Shown here piece after piece: positions 23,966 through 35,138 of a DNA stretch of 64,000 bases. Within the stretch, counting starts at the first letter, position 1; each line of letters begins with the position of its first letter. The notes under the pieces were generated by a model. It was not told where the DNA came from, did no database searches, and was given only the letters and a program-made list of their open reading frames with translations. A program made the translations under genes and the position numbers. Origin of the DNA: Pratylenchus scribneri (Eukaryota > Nematoda > Chromadorea > Rhabditida > Pratylenchidae); the NCBI GenBank assembly GCA_030063045.1, contig JAQSEB010000154.1, forward strand, positions 62,001 through 126,000, read 5' to 3'.

Positions 23966-25230
23966 ATGAATTTTCATCTGCACCCCCCATTAAAATTTTG
24001 CACCCCCCATTAATAGTTTGCACCCCCCGCTAATAGAGAAGTACCGGAAATTTTTAATTTTTCAATATGCAAAATAAAAAAAATCTCTTTTTATTGGAGG
24101 ATTCCGGAATTAGACCGGAAAATAAATTTTTGCTCTCAATTCAATTTGAACTAATCTTTACTCCCATTAATTCGCTCACATTTTATGACTTCTTTGTCCT
24201 TTGGTTGTTTATTCTTATTCCGGCAATTTTTTGCTCCCTCGCTGCGAATTGGCCGGAAAAAAAGATAAGGCCTCTTTGTCAAATGAAAAATATTTATTTG
24301 TTAATGAAAAATAAAAAAAAATATATGTCTTCTCATAGTCATAACTCATAAACAAACTCCATTCAATTTCCTACCAATATACCGGAATTGTGCCGGAATA
24401 TTTTCCTTGCGACCATAAAAATAATAAATATTTATTCCGGCAATTTACGTTGACAAACCGCTGATAAAAAGCACAAGTAAAATTGACCCATATATAAAAG
24501 GGCAGAATTACTGGCTACGGAATGTTAGTCCAAAATTTAATCTGGAATTCAGAGAACGAAAAAATATAAATTAAATTATTTTCTTAGCCAGTCAATCCAA
24601 TTCGATCAAAAAATAAAATTCTAAAAATTATACAATTAAGCAAAATTGTATGGGGTGGTGAAAAACTGAGACAAAACACAAAATTAGCTATAAATTAAAT
24701 TGAATCCCATCTAATTTTTTATATTTACCAATCCGGCAATTAATTCCAGCTTTATCCGACAATTTATTCCGGTTTTTTTTGCTTTTATTTCCTAAACAAA
24801 AAAATCTCCAAATAGGTGACTAAAAATAAATAGACAATTCCGGAAAGTACCGGAATCTCAATCATTTTTTTCTACATCGCCCATCACTACCAGCCTCCGT
24901 CCCACTTATTCGACCGCCCATTTATTTTGCTTTGTTGAGATGGAGGCTTATTAGTTGGATGAGGGACCAAAATTTTCTATGGGCTGTGTGCTGGCTGCGC
25001 AAATAATAATGCTTAAATGGGAGGCGATGAAATTAGGCAGTGGGCACATGGGCATAACCAATAACTATCCAACTATCCATCCATCCAAAATCCATCCATT
25101 CATTTTTACTTCATCTAAAATTACATTCAGCAATTTTTATTTATTAAATTCTAGAATCCATAAATAGGCATACATATTGGTTAGAAAATTAAACAAAATA
25201 GTGATGCATGATTATTCCAAATTTGTCACT
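23966..25230. other. Intergenic, CCGGAA-rich, with short C-rich direct repeats
   Basis: At 23972-24035, gcaccccccattaa/gcaccccccgctaa occurs three times in tandem. From 24.04 to 24.87 kb the words ccggaa, ttccgg and ccggcaa recur about fifteen times, which suggests a repeat or transposon remnant rather than a gene. Open frames at 24067 and 24955 on the plus strand have no recognisable domain. Confidence 0.4.
24491..24500 (+). promoter_or_regulatory. Strong TATA-like motif without an assigned gene
   Basis: tatataaaag followed by ggc is a near-ideal TATA box. No convincing coding exon follows within several hundred bases, and the metallothionein start is 850 bp further on with its own TATA motif. 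Confidence 0.3.
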
Positions 25231-25238
25231 TTTTTGCT

Positions 25239-25246
25239 TATATAAA
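25239..25246 (+). promoter_or_regulatory. TATA box of the metallothionein gene
   Basis: tatataaa lies 101 bp upstream of the metallothionein ATG, in a spacing that leaves room for a short leader. A GATAA word follows at about 25266. Confidence 0.55.
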
Positions 25247-25346
25247 TCATAATTCTTTGCTTTTTGATAAAATTTTATTATAATTTTTAGATTAAAATTA
25301 AAAAAAGCTTTCAATTCTCACCAATTCTAATTTCTAATAAGGAAAA

Positions 25347-26022
25347 ATGGTAAAAAAAAAATATAAATTTCAAAATTTTTTATATCTAAAATTTTAAAGG
25401 ATTCCGGCACCAAAGTCCAGCAACAAGCACCGCCACCGGCATGCGGAAATAGTGAGGGAAAATTTGAATAATTTATTTAAAAATATTTTTAGTCAAATGC
25501 ACTTGCGGTGACAAATGCCAATGTGCCCAATGTAAATGCGGAATTGCCGCTTGCGGAAATGGTTAGCAATAAATTTAAATTTATTAAACTGCCCAAAATT
25601 TTTGATCAATGTTTGTGGCTTTTTATAAAATTTAGGATCAAACATAATTGATCAGAAACTGGTGTTTAAAAAATTGAAAAATGCCAGATTTTGATTAATT
25701 TTGTTGATTTTTTGGTCATAATTATTTACCAATTTTCAATCAACTCCAAAAATTCTTTCTAATTAACCAATCAAGCTATATAATGCTACCAAATTTCCAG
25801 GATTTAAAGCTGAATTTCTCTTGAAAAATTGATTTGAAAAATAGACGCAAAATTCATTTTCGAAAATTTGAGTAATTTTTCCTTAAAAAACTCTCCCAGA
25901 ATCCTCTGAGCTCTGAATATTTATTACATTTTCTAATAAAAAATTATCTACATTTTTCAGTGAATTGCCCATGCGGTGCCGACTGCAAATGTGGCAAGGA
26001 TTGCAAATGCGGACAAAAATGA
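25347..26022 (+). CDS. Metallothionein-like cysteine-rich protein
   Basis: Four exons join exactly: 25347-25349 (ATG only), 25400-25451, 25493-25561 and 25961-26022, giving 61 residues. The mature sequence has 14 cysteines, nearly all as CxC or CxxC in two blocks (KCTCGDKCQCAQCKCG and NCPCGADCKCGKDCKCG), with no aromatic residues, as in metallothioneins. It would bind zinc, cadmium or copper through thiolates in the cytosol. The start is fixed because exon 2 has no usable ATG in frame; the first intron follows the start codon directly (ATG|GTAAAA). A TATA motif lies about 100 bp upstream and a polyadenylation signal at 26185. No known nematode metallothionein is matched closely from memory, so the call rests on composition and spacing. 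Confidence 0.88.
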
Positions 26023-26184
26023 TGAAATACAGAGTGGAAAGGGCGAATTCAAAATGGCCCTATTTTTAATTCAAAGATGGATTTGATAAATTCGATGATA
26101 AAAACACTGATTTATATTTATTAAATTAAAATGTCATTTTTCTGATGACCCCGAAAACTAATTATTTCCAATTTCCATTATAAG

Positions 26185-26190
26185 AATAAA
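26185..26190 (+). terminator. AATAAA polyadenylation signal of the metallothionein gene
   Basis: aataaa 163 bp after the stop codon, the first such hexamer on the plus strand after the gene. Confidence 0.5.
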
Positions 26191-26199
26191 AGCTATGCA

Positions 26200-27540
26200 T
26201 TTAATCGATCCACATCAAATGCAATTCTTTTCATATTCTCCCATTCATTTTTGTTTGCCAATTTTTTTTAACTTTTGAATCATTTTAAATTCTAAAAGAT
26301 AATCCCACGCGAAATTTAGTCCACAATCGACGGACCTGGAAAAGGCTTTACGGATTAAAAATATATTTTAATCAGTAATAAAAATAAAAACAATTCCACA
26401 ATTTTTCAACATTTTTCATCTCTGGATGAGGCCAAATTTAAGCTAAAAGATTGCAAAAGAATTTATGCAAATACATATTAAAATTTTTATCATATGGATG
26501 ACGAATAATGTGCTATAAGTTTTCTAATAGTTTACGTAAATTTAAGCGAACTTTTTCTTTATTCCCCTTTTCAAGGGAAAGTGAAAAATTAAGCGGAATT
26601 TCTTCCAATTTATTTTATGTAAATAAAATTCGTCATTACTCTTTTGTCCGCATTTGGCCCAAAAAATCGATGGAACCCATTCTAAAATCAAATGAATACA
26701 AATACTTCATAGAATAGTACAAATATAACATTTCTAACAAATTTTCGATCAGAGTCTACAATTTTTTGGTCAACTGCGCAAATAATAATTTAAAATATTA
26801 TATAATAATGACAAAAGGGAAAAACATTCGTCATTCCCGAATTTTATACAATATAATTAATATTTAAGCAATCCAAAATCAATGAATTCTATTCATTCCC
26901 ATTTATGTTCTCTAACTTAGTTAGTATCTATTAACAAAATTTATTAGGTAAATTCATTGTAGCTGTTGGCCAATTTTCAATTATTTTCCTTTTGGTTTTG
27001 GCAATTGATACAAAAAAGAAAGTTTATATTGATAAAATTTGAAAATATGATTTATAATTAATTTTAATTCCCTCTAACTTTTTTAATTGAGTCAAAAATG
27101 CTAGCTAAGCAGGAATCTTAAATATTTTGCCTCAATTTTTCAAATTTAGGCCAAATTAAATAAGACAATGCTAACATTTACCATGGGATGATCTCATATT
27201 TGTAAATGTTAGTACACTATTAAATTAATAAAATTTAAAATTATCCCAGAAAAATGTTTATCTATTTTGTTGATTTACCAAAATAGTCCCTCAATGAGTC
27301 AGTCAGTAGAATTTTTCATTTTGGTTAAATTCTCACTATTTTGTAGAACGGCAAAAATTTTTTTTATTATTTTATTTCTTTATTGTTGGTTGCCAGGAAA
27401 CAAAATAATCAACAAAACTAATAAAGTACTTACTTCATCAGCTCATATCAACCATAAAATTAAAGTATTCACAATATTGTCTGTTGGCATTCGTTCTTTA
27501 TGTATAAGCGCAAAAAATGACTTTCATTTTATTATTCATA
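26200..27540. other. Intergenic, no gene seen
   Basis: A+T-rich sequence with small chance open frames (26508-26717, 27267-27545) and no recognisable domain, splice pattern or RNA. Confidence 0.4.
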
Positions 27541-27551
27541 TTTAAGAAAAA

Positions 27552-27949
27552 CAAAGCTTAATTCTTGCTCTAATTGCGCTTAATTTAGCCTCTAATTTGA
27601 CTATTTTTGTTTTTCCTTGTAAAACTTTTTAGGGTTAGGGCTAGAGTTAAGGTTAGGTTGGGGGCGGCAAGGGATCTGGAAGGGCTAGGAATATGTAGGG
27701 ATAGGGGCTTGGACATAAATTTGTTAAGTTATGGCCATTTTTGTGATAATGGTTTTTTGGCCATAACTCTGTGGCCAATGGGCGAATTTAAGTGAAATAA
27801 ATTGCATTTAATAGCTTTTTTTATGGGCTACGAATGGTATTTTATACTTTTTTGTAGATAAAATTTTGGCCAAGTTATGGCCAAAAAACCATTTTTCACA
27901 AAATTAGAGGCTAGATTCAACCAAATTAGAGGAAGAATTAAGCCCCACG
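27552..27949. mobile_element. 398-bp foldback MITE with 11-bp target duplication
   Basis: Inverted ends: caaagcttaattcttgctctaa at the left and its near complement (ttagaggaagaattaagcccc) at the right, with a second inverted pair, tagcctctaattt/aaattagaggcta, inside. The 11-mer tttaagaaaaa flanks both ends (27541-27551 and 27950-27960). A duplication of 9-11 bp fits Mutator-like elements. The middle holds ggttaggg-type runs and ttggccataactctg. The small open frame at 27607 is part of this element. Confidence 0.65.
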
Positions 27950-28259
27950 TTTAAGAAAAAGAAGTGAAATGTCCGTTCGAATCTAAAAAATATTTAAAAA
28001 TCGAAAAAAATTCTGGAACTTTTAGCTGAAAATTAAGAACGAAAATCGAACTTTTCGAAACATCATACATCAGATTTTATGAAATTTCCGGTTGTTAATG
28101 ACTTTAATGTTCTATTACTATGCTTCAAAAATAGGAATAGGAATAGAATAGATTAAAAAATGAACCAATTAAGACACTTCCTTGAACTATCCTTTTTTAT
28201 TTTCATAAAATTTTAATTTTGTGAATGAAAAAAAAACCGATAAAATTTACACTATTAAA

Positions 28260-28640
28260 AATTTGTCGATCTCGTTTTTTAGCCGATCTCGCTTTTGGTA
28301 TGTTCTAGTTATCCTACAGACTTGATCTATAGCTCATTCGATTCGTCAGGGTCGGTTTTCTTTATAAGATTTCAATTTTAGAAAGATTTGACAAATTTGA
28401 ACCAAAGTTATGGCCAATTGAAATTTTCGGTTTAAAAACCGGTTTAGGGGTTAGGGTAGGGTTAGGGTAGGGGCGGCATGGGTTCTAGGGGCTCAGGGCT
28501 AGGTAGGGGTAGGGCTTGGAAAAAGAATTAAGGCTCTATGTGGCCTAGGAACTAAGATATGGCCATTTTTCTGATTTTTTTAAACGAGATCGGCTAGCCG
28601 AATTCGAAATCGGCTGAAAAATTCAAAATCGGCTGCAACA
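28260..28640. mobile_element. Probable foldback element with gccgatctcg ends
   Basis: cgatctcgttttttagccgatctcg near 28266 is mirrored by aaacgagatcggctagccg near 28590. Between them lies a ggttagggtaggggcggcatggg block very like the one in the 27.6-kb element. Ends and target duplication were not resolved. Confidence 0.4.
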
Positions 28641-28913
28641 TATAGAATTTTTACAATTAAATTATTTTTATTACTAAAAAATTTGTTATTTTTTTCTATG
28701 CGAAAAAAAAAAGAATTTTGAAGCAATAAAACTTATCCAAATCTTTCTCAATTTTAAACCAATATTTTACATCCTATCTTTTAGCCTCATTAAACAATTA
28801 ATTCATTTTAATTCTGTCCTTGCCCTAATTATATTTTATACGGTTAAAAATTGCAAAAATTTATCCAAAAAATTTTTCCACATTTTTAAGTATTTCAAAA
28901 ATATCTAAAAAAT

Positions 28914-31900
28914 ATGAAAGTTCACAATATGCCCGATGAAAATGCAAAATTACTTCAATTAAATGGGTCCAATGCTGAAGATGTTAATTTAATGTTTATG
29001 CCATCACAAAATAATGCCAAACAAATTTCTGCATCCGCAATATTTGGTTTTACAATTTTTACTTCAGAAAAATTCATTTAAACATTTTTAGGCAATTCCT
29101 TTGTGCGCCTCATTTTATGTTTTGGCTTGGAACGGCATTCGGTCAGTAGCAGCAAATTTCATCACCGTCGTCGATTTTTCGGATGCTTTCAGGCAATGAA
29201 AAGGCCATTTGGACGAACTCATATACTCATCCATTTATTCACAATTTGTCTGGCAATTCGAGCAATTTATTGCCTCATTGCAATTGCTTTGGCCCCGGTA
29301 AATTAAAAAAAGTAAAAAAAAAATAAAAAAGTAGAAATGATAGTTTTTGTTAAGGTTATAAAATATATTTCTATATTTTTTTGCAACACATAAATTTGTT
29401 TAATTATTTTGAAATTTTAATGCTGTAAGAATTTTACTTTCGAACTTTCGATAAAATAATTGCGCTGAACAAGCCATCAATAAAAAAATTTATAAAAAAA
29501 TTAAAATAAAACCAAATTAAAAATAAAATAATTTAATAGTTATTTAATTGAAATTACTAATTTTAATTTTTTTAAAGATCATTTATCACAAAATTAAAAA
29601 TATTAAATGAGGATTAGATTAAAAATTCAATGGAAGATTGAAAAATTCTTAAGAAAATTTTTGAAAAAGGCCAAAATAGTTTTGACATTTTATAAATTTT
29701 TTATAGTGGATAATTCTATATTTTACATATTGAATATTAAAAAGCAAAAAAAATTTGAAAAAACATTAATCATAATATTAATTTTGACATTTTTAAGTTG
29801 AAAATATCAAAATAACTCCTTCTAAAAAATTTATTCGTTTAAATTCTAAATTAATTAACTCTAAAATTTTGCATTTTCTTATTAACCAAGTAAATTTATA
29901 TTTTACGAAGTTTATTGAAATTTTAAAATAAAAATAATTATTTGGATGGAATTGTCCATTCCAGAGTCTTGGCATTGTATGGCTTCAATCCACCCTGCTT
30001 CTTGGCTCTGTCGGCTGTTCATTTGCCCTAATCGTTGCATTATCCCAAATTGCCACATTTGATCATGAACTCGACTATCGGCCACTGGATAGATTCGCTT
30101 GGCTACGAGCCGCTGCACATTTCAATCCCAAAAATGTTGGCATTTGAAATATTAATCCTTTACAAGAAATTAATTAATTTAAAGGGCCCAATTGCGCCGA
30201 ATATTGGAATATGCACACTTTTGATGGCATTTTGTATCTATTTGTTCGCAATTTCCAGCTCCACTGAACTTCTCTTCCAAGCTGGATATTATAATTTAGT
30301 GGCAAATTTATTTGGAGCCAAAACATTGCCTCAAATTGATGTTAGCCAATTTGAATTGAACACAATAATAACTACAATGGAACCATTAAATGAAACAATT
30401 GATTCAAATTTAACATTGATAAAAAACAACGGCACCGAATTCATAAATAGGTAAAATAAATAAAAATTAATTATATAAAAAATTATAATTTAGTGCCATA
30501 AAATTAGGCCTAATAAATAATTATAATTAGGAATATCTTTGTTTATTCATACGGGAAAATTTGATTATATTTTATAATTTTGGGGAAAAATATGATAATA
30601 ATAATAATGTGAAAAGAAAAAAAACATAAGAAGAGGAAAAAGGGGTGGGTTAAAAAAAAGCCAGATTGAGGCAATATTTGATTGATTAGGGGTGATGGGC
30701 GATTACGATTAGGCAAAAAATGGGGGTACAGTAAAGAAAATAGGAAAGACCCACAGTTAATGTTGGCATTGGCATTGACAATGACTGACATATACTAAAT
30801 TGTTAAAAGAAAGGCTAATTAGTTAAAAAAGGAAAAACATAAGGAGAGAAAAAAGGCAGATTGAGGCAATATTTGATTGATTAGGTGACGGGCGATTAAA
30901 CAAAAAGTGGGGGTACAGTAGGAAAATAGGAAAGACCCGCAGTTAATGTTGGCATTTACATTGACTGACATATACTAAATTGTTAAAAGAAAGGCTAATT
31001 AGTGAAAGAGATTTGTACGGAAAGAAAATGACCATTACCTATTCTAGCTCTCTTTAGATTTAAAAATACTTAAATTGAAATTTAAAATTTCTAGGGATTC
31101 AATTTCAAGCGACACTCAATCATTTACTACTTCTGCTGGACAACAATTAAAAACAAGTTCAGAGTCAGAGTCGAGTATAAATTTGGACTTCTTTGGTGGC
31201 AGCGGTGTTTTCTTGGTAAAATTTGCATAATTTATTGAAAAATAATTTTTAGTCATAATAAATTTTTAAAATATTAATTAATTTATCTAAAAAATTAATG
31301 AATCTTATCAAAATTTTTGCATGGAAAAATCTGCTTATTTGAAGCCATTAATTTAGGGAAAATCAAGCTCCTTTGTAAACCATGAGTATCTACTATCTAT
31401 CCTGTAATAATTTCTTTATTGTCGAGATAAATGACTTCAAAAATACAATTTTTCATTAAATTTGCCGATTTTTTTACAATAAAATTTTTGAGAGTGAATT
31501 TTCTGTTTTTTTTATTGTTCTATTTACCTAAATTAGAATTAATTATTTTATAATATTTAAATTTAAAGGTGACCACATTGACATCATTTGAAAATGCCTG
31601 GCTCTGTGGTCTGGCAATTTCTTTACATTTTTTCGTTGCAAATGCCGTTTTTCTTGCTTATTCCGAATTTTTGAGGGAATTAAATGAGAAAATTGTGACG
31701 AGAAAAATTGCACAAAATGAACAATTGGATTTGGTTAGAATTATTATTTTTTATTAATTTCAAATATTCCGTTGAAGGCATTACGGCGATCCGACAATTT
31801 GTTACGTTTCATTTATTTTGTCCGAATGCAATTCACACAGGTCTTTTATTAAAAAAATACAATTTACACAATTAATACTAAAAGACAAATTTTATTTATT

Positions 31901-34523
31901 ACTGCAAAATTTTCCCAATTTTATAAAATGCCATTCTTCAATTTTTCTTTTTCAATTTCATCATCAAACATAAATAATTCCTTTCTTCTTTCCGTCAAAT
32001 TTTCCTTTGACATAATTTTGTCCATTTATCTCTTCTGAAATCCGGATACTAAAATCCAGAATCAGCAAAATGAATAAAAATGCAATAGTGATGGCGCCAA
32101 AAATAATCATAAGAATCATTTCGTCATCAAATGGTTCATAGCTTGGAATCTGATAAGGAAAATAAGTTCAACTTTTTACATTTTATTTCTATAAAATTGA
32201 GCAAAATTCGAATTTCCCTAATTCTAATATTATTTTACTTTTATGCCCATTTATAATATATGGCCTCAAAATTTGCAATTTTTTATAAGAAAATTTTTCT
32301 GTAAATTCAGTTTTAACGGTAAATTTTTCATTATTTATTATTTTTAATTAACTTTATTAAATTAAAAAATATAAATTCTCTACCTGCTGTTTGCTCTTTT
32401 CCAAAATGCATGATGAGCCCACCATAATTAAAATGGCTGATATGGTAGTGAGAATGAGAATTACCATCCATTCCACCATAATGATACAAATTTTGGTGTT
32501 AATAGTATATTTGGTGCACATTTTAATAGTAGTCTTAAAGAGTATATCACAAATAATATCAGATTTATAGCTTAATATTTAAAGAGATTCATTGATAAAG
32601 ATTTGAAAGAAACATAGACTTTTAGAGGGTATATCAGTCATTGAAGTACTTAAGGAGCTATACTTTAGGTCATTGTTTCATTAATTGATCATTTATTATC
32701 CCGGGGCAGATGGTTTTGAAATGAAGGATTCCCATTTTAGGGGCGATTATAATCTGGGGGTTGGCCGACACTTGCAGACCCAACACTTGCGGACGAAACG
32801 GTCTGGAGCCGAAGGTGGTAAAGTTGGAGTGGCATTGTTTATAGGATATTATTAGGCATAAAACTAACTACAAAATGACATTAAAAGGTTTCATCAATGT
32901 TGAATATTCACCGAGTTATGGCCAAAAAACCGTCAAAATCGCAATTTTAATTAAATCAATAGTTTTTTGGCCATAACTCGGTGAATATTCAACATTGATG
33001 AAACATTTTAATGTCTTTTTGTAGTTAATTTTATGCCTAAAAATATGCCATAAATTATGCCACTCCAGCTTTACAAATTTCGGCTCCAGACCGTTTCGTC
33101 CGCAAGTGTCGGGTCCGCAAGTATCGCAGTACGAATCAGGGTTACGGATAAGTGAGATGAAGGGTTCACCTCATCAAATTTCCCTAGTAGACCCAAAAAT
33201 CTGCCCGAGATAAGATAATTGAAGTATCCACTAATTTGTATTAGAATTTTTGACTAAAAATTGCAGACCAGTGAGACGGTTAATATACCAAAAAGGAAGG
33301 ACAAAATAAAAATCGTCCAAAAAAATTTTTAGGGGAACGAAAAAATGAAAAAGTAAAATGAAATGCGATCGCCAAATAAACAAAAAATGAATTTTAATAT
33401 TAACCTAAGGAATCCAATGAAAAAAAAAACATTTGAGGCACCAGATGTTAAGAGTTTATGGAAATAAATAATTCTGCCCCATTTCTAAATTGCAAATTTT
33501 TGGGGGTCTTTTACAAAAATAAAATTAAGAGAATTTTATGATTGGGGTATATGGAAGGGGGAATTAAATATTCACAAAATAATTCGGATTAGTAACTTTG
33601 AGTGAGAATACTAAAGTAAAAAAAAATCGAATTTTTTTAACCAAAAATAATTAATTCTAATAATTAATATTATAATTTTAAGTTGGGATGGTTGGCTTTT
33701 GCAGTCACTGCTTCCATAAATTTGTCCGCCGTTTTGATCTTTTTTCAATTTGACAACAACAAAATGAAGAATTTTTTAGTTAGAATTAATTAAATTTAAA
33801 TTTTTAGAGTAAAAATATTTTTTCCAGATTTTTGCGAATGCCCCGGTGAATAATTTGCTCACCACTTTCCTTATTTTTGTCACTGCTGCATTTTTGGGAA
33901 TATTTTTCAATTCACTGATTATGGATTTTCGGGTGAATTTTGTTAAAAAATTAAAAAATGATTAAATTTAAATTAATTAAAGTTTGATGAATTACGCCGT
34001 TTACTTTCTTTGGAGAATTCCTTCCCAAATCCAATCGAACCAAACAAACAACGATTGGCCCAAGCATTGTTGGAAAGGCTGGAATTGGCCAATTCCTCTC
34101 AAATTGGGTTGCATCGACTTCAATTGGTAAAATTTAATTTTTTTTTAATCATCCGAATATATCATCAAAATTTTGACAATTTTTTATATTTTATGCTTTC
34201 ATAAATTAATTAAATTTTTGTAAAAATTTTCGGTTGAAAATTTTAATTCAGCTTCCGAAAATTTTGAGAAATTTCCAAAATTTTATAAAATTTCAATTTA
34301 AAATAAATATAAAATTGCAACTAAAAAATTTCAGATTTTCACCGGCCAATTCCCAATCATTTTTGCCATTATTGGAATATTCAATCAAAATATTATTCAA
34401 ATAATTATATTCATTTCTTTTATTTCCATTGTCATCTTTTTGATTACAATGGCATTCAAAGTGGCAAAATGGATGAAATCAAGAAATTATAAAAATCGCA
34501 TACTGATGATGAAAAATATTTGA
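28914..34523 (+). CDS. Gustatory-receptor-like protein (LITE-1/EGL-47/GUR type)
   Basis: Eleven exons join with all phases matching: 28914-29046, 29092-29297, 29965-30135, 30185-30450, 31095-31215, 31569-31733, 31778-31840, 33683-33778, 33828-33932, 33983-34126 and 34335-34523, giving 552 residues. An N-terminal cytosolic segment leads to FVRLILCFGLER, like the start of insect and nematode gustatory receptors. Seven hydrophobic helices follow, in exons 2, 3, 4, 6, 8, 9 and 11, with a long polar, serine-rich loop (exons 4-5) carrying NET, NLT and NGT sites. The last exon begins IFTGQFP, resembling the TG..P stretch before the final helix. In C. elegans this family includes the light receptor LITE-1 and EGL-47. 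I infer a sensory neuron receptor; ligand unknown. Family call is by motif and topology. Confidence 0.7.
30629..31012. repeat. Tandem duplication of about 190 bp in an intron
   Basis: The block from aaaaagg.. through ggctaattagt is present twice, about 30629-30826 and 30836-31007. Shared stretches include ttgaggcaatatttgattgattagg and gactgacatatactaaattgttaaaagaaaggctaattag. It lies wholly in the intron 30451-31094 of the gustatory-receptor-like gene. Confidence 0.85.
31964..32479 (-). CDS. Small two-helix membrane protein, nested antisense
   Basis: Two exons, 32479-32384 (32 codons) and 32149-31964 (61 codons plus TGA), join in phase at CAG|GTAGAG and TTATCAG|ATT, giving 93 residues. Exon 1 is one membrane helix (MVILILTTISAILIMVG). 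Exon 2 has a polar segment (IPSYEPFDDE), a second helix rich in isoleucine and leucine, and a basic tail (KGKFDGKKKG). I do not recognise a family. It lies entirely within intron 31841-33682 of the gustatory-receptor-like gene, on the other strand. Clean splice sites and two well-formed helices argue against chance, but the protein is short. Confidence 0.6.
32765..33133. mobile_element. Foldback MITE, cacttgcggac family, copy 1
   Basis: The left end ccgacacttgcagaccc..acacttgcggacgaaacgg is mirrored by ccgtttcgtccgcaagtgtcgggtccgcaagtatcg at the right. The arms remain complementary inward to gaatattcaac and ttttttggccataactcgg, leaving a short loop. It lies in the 1.84-kb intron of the gustatory-receptor-like gene. 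No clear target duplication. Confidence 0.85.
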
Positions 34524-35138
34524 TAAATTCCATGACTATTTTATCAATTTTTGATGAATTTTGTATAAAATTGAAGATGGAAATTCAATTGTATTGTTTT
34601 TTTTTGTTAAAGCTGTTTTTGCCATACATTTTTTTTAGAAATATTTTTTGCCACAAAAGTAATTTTTGCTCTATGACATTTTATGCACAATAACATGGGC
34701 CATTTGAATAGTTGGAATTTAAGCATTTTTATAGAGATTTATTTTGCCTAATTTTAAGCATGAGAGATGGGAAAAAGAATAAAGAATTATAAGGTCTGTG
34801 AAAAAAGTAAATTTTACGAAAAAGGAAAAAATTTTGCACAGGTGCAAAAACAATTCTTGTCTAAAATTTTTCATAAATATACCGAAAACTTAAATCACTA
34901 TTAAAATTTTATAAAACATTCATCATTTTATAAATTTATCAGTTACATATTTAAATATGTCTAATATTGTAAATTTTCATTCTTCACCAGGATAATTAAT
35001 AAAAAAAAAACAATAAATATTAATAAATTTTTAAATTAAAAATTAGGAATATAAATATTCATGAATACCCAAAAAATAAATAAAAATTAAAGCCATTCAT
35101 ATTTTCGTGACATTTCTTTTTCCATAATCTTCACTCGT
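34524..35138. other. Intergenic between convergent genes
   Basis: The 3' ends of the gustatory-receptor-like gene (plus) and the phosphatase-family gene (minus) face each other here. A+T rich, no other feature seen. Confidence 0.5.

Noticed and set aside
27620..28540. TTAGGG/GGTTAGGG-like runs suggesting telomeric sequence
   Set aside because: The runs are short and irregular, lie inside palindromic elements between genes, and do not form a tandem array. A similar small block near 63.25 kb is also in an inverted-repeat element.
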